41,492 bases of DNA from the NCBI GenBank assembly GCA_017395545.1, contig JAFPUF010000081.1, positions 1 to 41,492 of the forward strand, in the 5' to 3' direction. The stretch is from Treponema sp. (GTDB taxonomy: Bacteria > Spirochaetota > Spirochaetia > Treponematales > Treponemataceae). Positions 18,501-27,044 of the stretch are shown piece by piece; position 1 is the first letter of the stretch; each line of letters opens with the position of its first letter. The notes below the pieces were generated by a model, which worked only from the letters and a program-made list of their open reading frames with translations, had not been told where the DNA came from and made no database searches. Both the position numbers and the translations under genes were made by a program.

Positions 18501-19718
18501 TCAGTCACAGCAGGTTCTGCCGCCCCATTCCTTTGAGTGCTTCCTCTCATGTGCGATAACCGCATCAAAATCAGCAAGAGGATCGCAGTATTTTTCGATT
18601 TGAAGGGCCGTTGTGTTAAGCCGCCGGATACAGTCGCTCTTGTCATTGTAGCCCAGGCGTGATTTTTCGATAGCGTCTCCCAGAATACGGATAGACTCAT
18701 CATAAATCTTCGTTGCCACAGGAAAAGGATGGCCGTCCTTTCCGCCGTGGGCAAAACTGAAGCGGGCCGGATCCGTGAAGCGGCTCGGAGTGCCGTAAAT
18801 CACCTCGCTTACAAGGGTGAGGCTCTGAAGCGTGCGGGGCCCAAGTCCCGGTGTAAGCAGGAGAGACTCAAAATCTTTGTTATCGCTTTCATAAGCCGTC
18901 GCAAGAACCGAGCCCAGCCGCTTTAAGTCAACGTCTTCTGCCCGGACTTCGTGATGAGAAGGCATACTGAGGTTCCGGTCATTTCTTAGTTCAAAAGACG
19001 TGATGTATTTATCATTCGAGATTTTTGCAATTTCTTTTATCATTCTGTCGGGATTTTCCTGAGTTATCGAAAGGATTTTTCCCCTGGTCTGGTCTGCCTG
19101 AGAGTCTGTAAGATTAAGGATTTTTCCCTGGTTTTCGCCGGTAACCCCGGAATGAGGCTCATCAACAAAAGAACGCAGGTTTTCTGAACTCCAGTGATAG
19201 CGCCGGGCAGTTTTTTCTTTTGTGTTCATTCCCTGCTGAACGACCACCCAGTCTCCCTCATCGCTCAGAACAAAATTATGCATGTAAAGCTGAAATCCGT
19301 CCTGAACTGCACATCCGTCAACTTTTGCAGTGAGCTTACTCGCATTTACCAGAGCGTTTCCGTCGAGCCCCGTCGCATCTGCAAGAAACAGAAGCTCATC
19401 CGGCGTTTTCCGTGAATACTTTCCGCGTCCTCCGCAAACACAAAGACCGAATTCCCGGGCCCTCTCATTAATCCCCCGTTTAAGGGCGTACATCACGCTC
19501 GTAGTGATTCCGCTCGAATGCCAGTCCATTCCAAGAACAGCGCCGAGACTCTGAAACCACAGCGGATCCGAAAGGCGTGTCAGAACTTCTTTTTTTCCGT
19601 AATTTAAAAGAAGGGATTCGATAATCTGAGTTCCGAGGAGTTTCATTCTGTCGGCGAGCCATTTTGGAACGACACCTGTATGAAGGGGCAGATCCGCATG
19701 GCCTGAGCGTTTGAGCAT
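18501..19718 (-). CDS. DUF763 family protein
   Basis: The first ~70 residues (KRSGHADLPLHTGVVPKWLA, then RLSDPLWFQSLGAVLGMDWH) are characteristic of DUF763, a family of unknown function known mainly from archaea and some bacteria. Length 405 is normal. Residues 290-300, PGLGPRTLQSL, look like a helix-hairpin-helix DNA-binding turn, followed by SFAHGGKDGHPFPV with two histidines, which suggests a nucleic-acid role, perhaps repair; this is inference. Also notable are CVCGGRGKYS near 93-102 and a terminal GGRTCCD. A TATACT box six bases before the ATG and no ribosome binding site suggest a leaderless mRNA. It is divergent from the AMP ligase. Confidence 0.88.
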   Translation of the reverse strand: MLKRSGHADLPLHTGVVPKWLADRMKLLGTQIIESLLLNYGKKEVLTRLSDPLWFQSLGAVLGMDWHSSGITTSVMYALKRGINERAREFGLCVCGGRGKYSRKTPDELLFLADATGLDGNALVNASKLTAKVDGCAVQDGFQLYMHNFVLSDEGDWVVVQQGMNTKEKTARRYHWSSENLRSFVDEPHSGVTGENQGKILNLTDSQADQTRGKILSITQENPDRMIKEIAKISNDKYITSFELRNDRNLSMPSHHEVRAEDVDLKRLGSVLATAYESDNKDFESLLLTPGLGPRTLQSLTLVSEVIYGTPSRFTDPARFSFAHGGKDGHPFPVATKIYDESIRILGDAIEKSRLGYNDKSDCIRRLNTTALQIEKYCDPLADFDAVIAHERKHSKEWGGRTCCD

Positions 19719-19724
19719 GAAAGG

Positions 19725-19730
19725 AGTATA
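19725..19730 (-). promoter_or_regulatory. Candidate -10 box of the DUF763 gene
   Basis: TATACT at 19730-19725 lies six bases before the ATG at 19718. The -35 region is AT-rich with no strong hexamer, so the call depends on resemblance to the other start-proximal promoters of this window. Confidence 0.4.
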
Positions 19731-19787
19731 TATCTGAAATCTGAAATTGAAAAGACTCTTATTTTTAATATTAATTTAATAATAAAA

Positions 19788-19816
19788 CTGACAAAGTCTT
19801 TTTTTTTCGTTATAAT
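19788..19816 (+). promoter_or_regulatory. AMP-ligase promoter, leaderless type
   Basis: CTGACA (19788-19793), exactly 17 bases, TATAAT (19811-19816), then seven bases to the ATG at 19824. The predicted transcription start is one base before the ATG. This is the clearest case of the start-proximal promoters. Confidence 0.8.
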
Positions 19817-19823
19817 AAAATTC

Positions 19824-21476
19824 ATGAGAACTTATGACGACACAATGTTCATCGAAACTTTTGAGCACGAATATACCTGGCTCAACGGCTTTTTACGGAA
19901 TGTGTCGCGTTTTTCAAACAAGCCCGCCCTCCTCGACCCCGAAACTTCCGGAAAATGGACATATAAAGAGCTTAACGAAGAGGCAAACCGGCTTGCACAC
20001 TCACTGAAATCATCCGGAGTCAAAAAAAACGATGTCGTTATGTCAGCCCTGCGTAATTCTCCGGAATTTGCGTTCTCATACATTGCCGCCAAAAAAACTG
20101 GTGCAATCCTTCTTGCCTCAAATTTCAACCTTGCGGCCGGGGAATTTGCCCTTTTGATTGAGCACAACAAACCAAAAATCGTCATTTATTCCGCCTGCAT
20201 AGCAGACATAATTTCAGAAGTCGAAAAACTTTCACACTGGAAAGTCGAAAAATACATACTCGCAGACAACATTGAAAAGGCCTGCATCCCGGAAGGTCAC
20301 ATTTCTTACAAAGACTTCGTAAAATCCGCACCAAAAGAAAATCCGGTTATGGACTTTAAGCCGCACATTTACGATGAGGTTTTAAGGCTTTGCACAAGCG
20401 GAACTACAGCCCTCCCGAAATCAGTCCCGATTAACGACATAAACGAAGTTCTTTCCGCTCACGACGTAATCATGCATTACCCGATGAATCAGAATGACGT
20501 CACGCTCAATATGACTCCATGGTTTCACAGAGGCGGCTGCCACTCAGGCGGCGTATGCCCGACTTTCTATGCAGGAGCCATGGCTGTAATCATGAGGAAA
20601 TTCCAGCCATCAAACACCCTCGACTGGGTAGAAAAATATAAAATAACATTTTTGACGGGAAGTCCGTCAAACCTCTCGTTTCTCGCCCGCTCACAGGAAA
20701 AATCTCCAAGAAAACTGTCCAGTCTCAAAGGCCTTGTAACAATGGGAGCGCCGCTTTCAAAAACAGACTGCATGCGCTATATGGAGATTCTCACCCCGAA
20801 TATTTTTAACGGCTACGGAACCACAGAAACTTTCTGGAATTCTTTTCTGAGACCGTACAATCTCCCGATGGAAGCCGGTACAGCCGGAATCAGCTGCACC
20901 GACGACGAAGTCCGTATCATAAAGATTAATGATGGACAGAGAACAGAACCAGAAGAAACTGTTGAAAATGACGGTAAGACAGAAGGCGAAATAATCATCC
21001 GCTCACCCGGAAAAACGACCTGCTCCTACTTTAACGATGACAAAATGACAGCCGAAAAATTCTACAAAGGCTGGCTTTATACCGGCGACACCGGAGTCTG
21101 GGATAAAAACTTCGTAGTAACGATCCGCGGCAGAAAAGACGACATGATTGTCTCCGGCGGGGAAAATATCTATCCGGCTCAAATCGAAGAAGTCCTGAAC
21201 TCACACCCGAAAGTGGCCGACTCAATCGTCACGAGCGTAAGCGACAAAGTACGCGGACAGGCAGCGGCGGCCTACATCGTTGCGAAGGACAAAAGCCTCA
21301 CGACTGATGAACTTTTTGATTTCTGTACTAAGAACCAGTTTCTCTCAATCTACAAACGGCCGAGGTATTTTGCAATCGTCGAATCTCTTCCGCTCACCGC
21401 GACAGGCAAAAAAAAGAGGTCCGAAATGAAAAAACAGGCAGAAGAAGACCTCAAAAACGGTATCCTGAAAAAATAA
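19824..21476 (+). CDS. AMP-forming acyl-CoA synthetase / ligase (ANL superfamily)
   Basis: Activates a carboxylic acid with ATP to an acyl-AMP and probably transfers it to CoA. The 550 residues show the ANL motifs in order: P-loop-like LCTSGTTALPKSVPI (the usual TSGTTGxPK with Gly changed to Ala), NGYGTTE, YTGDTGVWD, GRKDDMIVSGGENIYPAQIEEVL, and the C-terminal catalytic lysine region SLPLTATGKKKRSEM. No carrier-protein or condensation domain is attached, so this is not an NRPS module. The substrate, a fatty or aryl acid, cannot be told. No biosynthetic partners adjoin; mraY follows after 31 bases but is not metabolically related. Confidence 0.9.
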   Translation: MRTYDDTMFIETFEHEYTWLNGFLRNVSRFSNKPALLDPETSGKWTYKELNEEANRLAHSLKSSGVKKNDVVMSALRNSPEFAFSYIAAKKTGAILLASNFNLAAGEFALLIEHNKPKIVIYSACIADIISEVEKLSHWKVEKYILADNIEKACIPEGHISYKDFVKSAPKENPVMDFKPHIYDEVLRLCTSGTTALPKSVPINDINEVLSAHDVIMHYPMNQNDVTLNMTPWFHRGGCHSGGVCPTFYAGAMAVIMRKFQPSNTLDWVEKYKITFLTGSPSNLSFLARSQEKSPRKLSSLKGLVTMGAPLSKTDCMRYMEILTPNIFNGYGTTETFWNSFLRPYNLPMEAGTAGISCTDDEVRIIKINDGQRTEPEETVENDGKTEGEIIIRSPGKTTCSYFNDDKMTAEKFYKGWLYTGDTGVWDKNFVVTIRGRKDDMIVSGGENIYPAQIEEVLNSHPKVADSIVTSVSDKVRGQAAAAYIVAKDKSLTTDELFDFCTKNQFLSIYKRPRYFAIVESLPLTATGKKKRSEMKKQAEEDLKNGILKK

Positions 21477-21507
21477 TATTTCCTTTTTCTCTGCCGATAA
21501 TCAGTAT

Positions 21508-22578
21508 ATGCTATATTATCTTGGTGGGTTTCTAACCGATTATTTTGGTCCAGCTCGTTTGCTGCAGTCTTATACAATTCTCATCGCACTCGCCCTCTAC
21601 ACGGGTTTTCTGGTTGTGCGGTATTCACTTCCGTCTTTTTATAATGTCCTTCCTCACGACAGGGGGCGGGAATTTACGGTGAACGCAGAGGCCGCAAAAG
21701 GAAAGCCGACAGGAGCCGGCGTGGTCTGGGTCAGCACATTCGTAATCCTCAGCATGATTTTTGTTCCGCTCGACTGGATTAAATGTTCAGTTCTGATTCT
21801 TACCTGGCTTATGATGCTCACAGGCTACCTCGATGACCATTCAGTCAACAGCTGGGGCGAATACAGAAAAGCACTTCTTGACCTTTTCCTTGCGGTAGTC
21901 GCATCTGTTCTTCTGGCCTTTTACCTCACGAAATCTTCAGAGAACAGCAGAATCTACTTCTGGATTCCGTTCTTCACGCATGAGATTGAAATCGCTCCAT
22001 GGCTTTTCGTTATTATCTCAACCGTAATAATCTGGGCGTCAATCTACACAACAAACTGCACTGACGGTGTTGACGGTCTTTCCTCAACACTTGTTCTAGT
22101 AGCCCTTCTCACAATGGGAATGATTTTTTACTTCATTCTCGGTCATAAAGACATCGCAGCATACCTCCTCGTTCCGCACATTTCTGACGGAGCTTCCTGG
22201 GCAGTAATGACTTTTGCGCTTTCAGGAGTCCTTATGGGATACCTCTGGCACAACGCATTCCCGAGCAATGTCCTCATGGGAGACGCCGGAAGCCGCGCAC
22301 TCGGTTTCTACATCGGAGTCTGTGTTATGGTCACAAGAAACCCGTTCATAATTCTTGCTACATCTTCACTTATCTTCATCAACGGCGGACTCGGACTCGT
22401 CAAAGTCTTCCTCAAGCGCTTCTTTAAAATCTCGATTTTCACGAACATCCGCTTTCCGCTCCACGACCACATGAGAAAAAATCACGGCTGGAGCCCGACA
22501 CAGGTTCTTCTGAAATTCCTGATTATTCAGATTCTTATTACAGTCGCAGTTCTTGGAATTATCTTTAAGGTGCGTTAA
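21508..22578 (+). CDS. mraY: Phospho-N-acetylmuramoyl-pentapeptide transferase
   Basis: Makes lipid I by transferring phospho-MurNAc-pentapeptide to undecaprenyl phosphate at the inner face of the membrane. The 356 residues form about ten transmembrane helices and carry the family motifs: GYLDD with the catalytic Asp pair, TNCTDGVDGLSS, GDAGSRALGF and FPLHDHMRKNHGWSPTQV, the last diagnostic of MraY over WecA. It stands apart from the usual mur/fts cluster. A GATAAT box six bases before the ATG may be another start-proximal promoter, though no -35 is clear, so read-through from the AMP ligase is possible. Confidence 0.95.
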   Translation: MLYYLGGFLTDYFGPARLLQSYTILIALALYTGFLVVRYSLPSFYNVLPHDRGREFTVNAEAAKGKPTGAGVVWVSTFVILSMIFVPLDWIKCSVLILTWLMMLTGYLDDHSVNSWGEYRKALLDLFLAVVASVLLAFYLTKSSENSRIYFWIPFFTHEIEIAPWLFVIISTVIIWASIYTTNCTDGVDGLSSTLVLVALLTMGMIFYFILGHKDIAAYLLVPHISDGASWAVMTFALSGVLMGYLWHNAFPSNVLMGDAGSRALGFYIGVCVMVTRNPFIILATSSLIFINGGLGLVKVFLKRFFKISIFTNIRFPLHDHMRKNHGWSPTQVLLKFLIIQILITVAVLGIIFKVR

Positions 22579-22588
22579 AATATGCGGC

Positions 22589-23299
22589 ATGAACGCCGCA
22601 CTTTATTTAATTCCCTGCCCGATGGGCGACACCCCTTCTTCCAGGGTGCTGCCGCCCTATAATCTTGAAATCGTAAAAAATATCCGCCATTTTATCGTCG
22701 AAAGCCGCAAATCCGCAGTAAGATTCTTAATCTCCATCGACAAAGATTTCCCGGTTGACAGCTGTACTTTTACAGAATTAAGCGAGCACACAGACCAGAA
22801 AGCAGACCTCTCAAATCTTCTTCTGCCTCTCGAAAAGGGAGAAAACATGGGCGTAATCAGTGACGCAGGCTGTCCCTGCATCGGAGACCCGGGAAGCCGT
22901 GCCGTAGAAATCGCACAAAAAAAGAACCTTCCTGTAGTTCCACTTGTCGGTCCGAACTCAATGATTATGGCTTTAATGGCAAGCGGTTTTAACGGACAGA
23001 ACTTTGCGTTCAACGGCTACCTTCCGGTCAAAAACGGCGAGCGTGAGAGTAAAATCAAGCAACTGGAGAACAAAGTCTACAAAGACGACCAGACACAGCT
23101 TTTTATCGAAACGCCCTATCGCAACCAGAAAATGCTGGAGGCAATTTTAAAGACCTGCCGGCCTGAAACTAAGCTCTGTATTGCTGCAGGAATCACCACC
23201 GCCCAGGAATTCATCAAAACTAAAACAGTCGCCCAGTGGAAAAAAGAAAAGGCACTTCCCTTTGAGAAAGTGCCCGCAATATTTCTGATTTATAAATAG
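22589..23299 (+). CDS. SAM-dependent methyltransferase, tetrapyrrole-methylase fold (RsmI-like)
   Basis: A 236-residue member of the tetrapyrrole methylase superfamily, close to RsmI, which 2'-O-methylates C1402 of 16S rRNA, but of the shorter branch. It has ALYLIPCPMGDT at the start (RsmI: LYVVATPIGN), EKGENMGVISDAGCPCIGDPGS for SAM binding and LVGPNSMIMALMASGF. Target is probably RNA, unproved. ATG 22589 is chosen since it gives the family N-terminus; the frame is open 12 codons upstream but inside mraY. It begins ten bases after the mraY stop, so it shares that transcript. Confidence 0.85.
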   Translation: MNAALYLIPCPMGDTPSSRVLPPYNLEIVKNIRHFIVESRKSAVRFLISIDKDFPVDSCTFTELSEHTDQKADLSNLLLPLEKGENMGVISDAGCPCIGDPGSRAVEIAQKKNLPVVPLVGPNSMIMALMASGFNGQNFAFNGYLPVKNGERESKIKQLENKVYKDDQTQLFIETPYRNQKMLEAILKTCRPETKLCIAAGITTAQEFIKTKTVAQWKKEKALPFEKVPAIFLIYK

Positions 23300-23315
23300 A
23301 AATAGTTTTTTAAAT

Positions 23316-26114
23316 CTACTTCAGAAGTTCCGCAATGTCTTTTCTTCCCCAGCGGGCTGCCATTTCTGCGGCAGTCTCGCCCGAGATGTTTCGTGCTGTC
23401 TTGTCGAGTTTCTGGGATGCAAGATGCTCAACAATCTCGCGATCAGCGCTTCTCGCAGCATAATGAAGGATTCCGTCTCCCTGCCTGTCGGTTTTCGTCG
23501 CGTCATATTTTACGATTGCATCGAGAATCGGAATATTTTTTGTCTTAAAGACATTTGTGAGCGCATTTTCTCCGGTCGTAGTAGAGACATAAGGGTCTGC
23601 TCCGTATTCAAGAAGGACGAGAGCCTGGCTCTTAAGATTTTTCGTTACGGCAGAATTAAGTGCTGTCTCACCTTTTCCGTTTCTCTGACTTGCAGGGTAT
23701 CCCATATTCAAAAGCTGTGTCAGAGTCTTCTGGTCAGCGCGTTTTTCAACGGCAATGTGAATCGGAGTGTTTCCGTCTGAATCTGCGATTGTCGTATCGT
23801 TTCCGAGAACCGCCTGAATAACTGAAATATTTGAACTCATAACGAGAGAGAACGGAGAATCTCCCGACGCATCCCGTGAAAGCGGATTTCCGCCGGCTTT
23901 TCGTATCATATTGATGATTCCGACATTTCCGGTAAGGGCCGCCTCATGATAAGCGTTCCGGCCGCTCATTTCCTGAACCTGAACATTCGCCTTGTATCCA
24001 AGAAGAAGCCTTACCATTTCTTCGTTATTGCTCGAAATTGCGTCCATAAGAACGGTCCGGCCGGTTGCGTCGGTCGCATTTATGTCTGCACCGCTCCTGA
24101 TAAGAAGAACGGCCATGTCCTTTTTTGCAGAACGGCATGCATCGCTCAAAGCCGTCTTTCCGCTCAAATTCTGCGCATCAACATCGACTCCGAGCGCAAT
24201 AAGTGTCTTCGCAGTGTTGAAAGCGCTCCATTTTACTGCGGAATGAAGCGGCGTGTTTCCGAGATTATCACGGCCCAGCTTATCCTTTGAATCAACGACA
24301 AGACCATTTGTAACGAGAAGATTGATTGTAGAAGGACTGTCATCACCGCCCTTTACGGCAGAATAAACCGCAGTCTCACCGTTCGCATTCTGATAATCAA
24401 TTTTCGCACCTTTCTGAATCAGGGAAAGAATTGCGTCATTCAAATGCCACTCAGCCGCATAATGAAGAGGCGTGTTTCCGCTTCCGTCGGTCGAATTAAG
24501 AGTCTTTGAATTTACGAGCCAGTCCTGAACTTCTCCGCCGCGTGTAAGGGCAAGTCTTAACGGAGAATTGTTCTGCGTGTTAGTTGCAAAGATGTCAGCA
24601 TTTTTTTCCAGGAGAAGGTCTCCGGCATCCCGCCTGTTTTTCTGAACCGTAATGAAGAGAACTGAGTCACCGTTTTTGTTGCGTGCATTGATATCAGCCC
24701 CTGCCTCCACAAGATACCTGATAAAATCAATCGGAGCGTCTTTTGCGACTGCAATATGAAGCGCCGTATTTCCGCTCGAATCTGTAGAAGAGACATTTTC
24801 TTTTGTTACGAGATTTTCAAGCATCTCACTAGTCTCACTTTCGAGAGCCTTTGAAAGCGGCGTGTTTCCGTCCATATCCTCAGCATAAATATCAGCACCG
24901 TTCTGAGAATAAAATTTTACCTGGGCAGAATGTTTTCCTTCGATTGCAAGCGCAAGTGGAGTAACACCACCCTTGTTGCGTTCGTTCACGACAGCGCCGT
25001 TGCTCACCAGAAGGGAGAGCGTTGAGACAGGAGAATCTGCGAGAGTTGCGACATGAAGAACCGTGTCACCGTACATATCTTTCTGATTTACATTGGCTCC
25101 GGCTTTTATAAGCAGAGGATACAAATCATTCTGTGCTTCTTTCGGAATTATAAGGAGAATCGGCGTTTTTCCGATTGAATCCATCGCATTGACCTTCGCC
25201 CCGCTTGAAAGAAGAAGACGAGCAATGTTCACCCTGCCGTAGCGGACTGCCTCATGCAGAGGAGTCGCTCCGCTTATGTCCTGAGCCGCAAGGATATCTG
25301 CGGTTCTCACAGAACTCTGCTCTTTCAGAATGTAATCGACAACTCCCGTATGACCGTCAATAGTCGCAATATGGAGCGGAGTCTGACCGTCATTAAAACG
25401 AAGAATCATGTTGTGGGTTCGGACAGCGTCCTCAAAATAAGCGAAATCCCCGCGGACTGGAGTTGCGCCTGCAAGAAGGAGCCTTGCCGCAATTCTCACA
25501 GAAGCAGAATTCTCAGCAGACTTGAAAGCCAGGTCAAGTGGTGTCAGACCATAATTGTCACGTACAGAAAGAGGAACGCCAACCTGAATACAGCGGTTTA
25601 CCGCCTTCTCATCGCGGGTTTTGACAAAATAATGAACGATTGACTCTCCGTCAACATCCCGAAGCTCTCCGGTCTGAGGTGTAATCATCGCCTCATACCA
25701 TTCGTCACCCTTTGCAAGTGCAAGCTCAAGGGCAGAATTATCAGAAGAATCTTTTGCAAAAATGTCACCGTGAACGATAGCGAGAACTTTAGCCGCGTCA
25801 ATCGCATCGTTTTTAATCGCAACATGAAGGGCTGTATCTCCGTCATTGTTCCGAAGTTCGGTGTCAGCGCCCTTAATGATTAAAAAGCTTACAAGATCCG
25901 CTTCGTTTACACGGGCTGCAACATGAAGCGCAGAGTCTCCGTTTTCATCAACTGCATTAATATCTGTCTTTGTTTTAAAAATTTCCTTAGCCTCATCATA
26001 GCGCCCCTCAACGATGAGTTCCTGAACAGAAGGCTGCCTGATCACGCTGCCACATCCGGAAATCAGAACGGCAATAAGAAAAGTATGAACAGCTTTAATT
26101 ATGATTTTTTTCAT
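23316..26114 (-). CDS. Giant ankyrin-repeat lipoprotein
   Basis: A 932-residue predicted lipoprotein: signal MKKIIIKAVHTFLIAVLISG with lipobox Cys21, then about 25-27 ankyrin repeats of about 33 residues nearly from end to end, seen as recurring GNTALHIA, GDTALHVA and GADINA blocks. No enzyme domain is present. Ankyrin arrays bind proteins, and a lipidated, exported solenoid suggests a role at the cell envelope, perhaps scaffold or partner binding; this is inference. GGGAGA precedes the ATG. The coding DNA therefore contains many imperfect ~99-base repeats, which should not be taken for CRISPR. Confidence 0.92.
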   Translation of the reverse strand: MKKIIIKAVHTFLIAVLISGCGSVIRQPSVQELIVEGRYDEAKEIFKTKTDINAVDENGDSALHVAARVNEADLVSFLIIKGADTELRNNDGDTALHVAIKNDAIDAAKVLAIVHGDIFAKDSSDNSALELALAKGDEWYEAMITPQTGELRDVDGESIVHYFVKTRDEKAVNRCIQVGVPLSVRDNYGLTPLDLAFKSAENSASVRIAARLLLAGATPVRGDFAYFEDAVRTHNMILRFNDGQTPLHIATIDGHTGVVDYILKEQSSVRTADILAAQDISGATPLHEAVRYGRVNIARLLLSSGAKVNAMDSIGKTPILLIIPKEAQNDLYPLLIKAGANVNQKDMYGDTVLHVATLADSPVSTLSLLVSNGAVVNERNKGGVTPLALAIEGKHSAQVKFYSQNGADIYAEDMDGNTPLSKALESETSEMLENLVTKENVSSTDSSGNTALHIAVAKDAPIDFIRYLVEAGADINARNKNGDSVLFITVQKNRRDAGDLLLEKNADIFATNTQNNSPLRLALTRGGEVQDWLVNSKTLNSTDGSGNTPLHYAAEWHLNDAILSLIQKGAKIDYQNANGETAVYSAVKGGDDSPSTINLLVTNGLVVDSKDKLGRDNLGNTPLHSAVKWSAFNTAKTLIALGVDVDAQNLSGKTALSDACRSAKKDMAVLLIRSGADINATDATGRTVLMDAISSNNEEMVRLLLGYKANVQVQEMSGRNAYHEAALTGNVGIINMIRKAGGNPLSRDASGDSPFSLVMSSNISVIQAVLGNDTTIADSDGNTPIHIAVEKRADQKTLTQLLNMGYPASQRNGKGETALNSAVTKNLKSQALVLLEYGADPYVSTTTGENALTNVFKTKNIPILDAIVKYDATKTDRQGDGILHYAARSADREIVEHLASQKLDKTARNISGETAAEMAARWGRKDIAELLK

Positions 26115-26251
26115 TTAGTTTCTCCCACAAAACTTATTCTTTTAAATTATCGGAATATAAAAATGAAAGTTAAAGAAGTAAGCGCTAAAAGATAGATAAG
26201 GAAACTCTGAAAAATCATTCCTAAACACTACAACTTCCCTTAAAAATCCGC

Positions 26252-26280
26252 TATAATATACGAAATCTAAAAACTGAGGA
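26252..26280 (+). promoter_or_regulatory. Promoter and ribosome binding site of the LolD-type ATPase
   Basis: TATAAT at 26252-26257, a leader of about 22 bases, then GAGGA (26276-26280) before ATG 26286. This is an ordinary leadered arrangement, in contrast to the leaderless genes. Confidence 0.55.
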
Positions 26281-26285
26281 AAAAA

Positions 26286-27011
26286 ATGGCAGTAATTGAA
26301 CTGAAAAACGTAAGCAAAATCTACCAGATGGAAAAAGTTCAGGTAAAGGCGGTTGACAACGCATCTTTCAAAATCGAGCAGGGCGAATTCGCAGCCCTTT
26401 CAGGTCCCTCAGGCTCAGGAAAGTCAACGCTCCTCAACATAATCGGTCTGATTGACCTTCCTAATTCCGGTTCAATTATCCTCGAAGGAAACGATGTCTA
26501 CAAAGGAATTGATCTCGAAAAATCAAAAAAAGTTCCTTTCAAAATCGACTCAAAACTTACGGAACTTCGCCGCGCACATCTGGGCTTCATTTTTCAGACT
26601 TTCAACCTTATCCCGGTTCTCAATGTCTGGGAGAACGTCGAATTTCCGCTCACTCTCGGCACTTCCCCGGCTTCTTCCCTCTCCGCTTCAGAAAAAAAAG
26701 ACTGGGTTTCATTCCTGCTTGAGACAGTCGGGCTTACGGACTGGAAAAACCACAAACCTTCAGAACTTTCTGGCGGACAGCGTCAGAGGGTCGCAATCGC
26801 CCGCGCCCTCGTAACAAAGGCTCCGATAATTCTTGCGGACGAACCGACGGCAAACCTCGACTCAAAAAACGGCGACCAGATTCTCGAACTTATGAAAGAC
26901 CTCAACCAGAAACTTAAGACAACCTTCGTCTTCTCAACGCACGACCCGAAAATCGTAGCGATGAGCGACCACGTAATAAAACTCAGAGACGGAAAAATTC
27001 TTGAGCAGTAA
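26286..27011 (+). CDS. LolD/MacB-type ABC ATPase without adjacent permease
   Basis: ABC ATPase of 241 residues of the LolD/FtsE/MacB group, which drive lipoprotein release or mechanotransmission rather than channel transport. Walker A GPSGSGKSTLLN, Q-loop GFIFQTFNLIPVLNVWENVEFPL (family-typical), signature LSGGQRQRVAIARAL, Walker B IILADEPTANLDSKNG and H-loop STHDPKIV. A ~20-residue insert (YKGIDLEKSKKVPFKIDSKL) precedes the Q-loop. FtsX/LolCE-type permeases normally lie next to such genes, but none is in the window: the gene is alone on the plus strand, facing an outer-membrane barrel and LolA-like pair that may belong to the same pathway. Confidence 0.92.
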   Translation: MAVIELKNVSKIYQMEKVQVKAVDNASFKIEQGEFAALSGPSGSGKSTLLNIIGLIDLPNSGSIILEGNDVYKGIDLEKSKKVPFKIDSKLTELRRAHLGFIFQTFNLIPVLNVWENVEFPLTLGTSPASSLSASEKKDWVSFLLETVGLTDWKNHKPSELSGGQRQRVAIARALVTKAPIILADEPTANLDSKNGDQILELMKDLNQKLKTTFVFSTHDPKIVAMSDHVIKLRDGKILEQ

Positions 27012-27015
27012 TTTT

Positions 27016-27038
27016 TTTTAAGGAAGACTTCCTTAAAA
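27016..27038. repeat. Perfect palindrome between convergent genes
   Basis: TTTTAAGGAAG (27016-27026) and its exact complement (27028-27038) meet around one base. It lies between the stop codons of the LolD-type gene and the barrel gene. A T-tract follows on neither strand, so it is at best a non-canonical bidirectional terminator. Confidence 0.6.
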
Positions 27039-27044
27039 TCAGGA

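Noticed and set aside
23316..26114. Recurring ~99-base units as a CRISPR array or satellite
   Set aside because: The units are diverged, keep the reading frame and encode ankyrin repeats.
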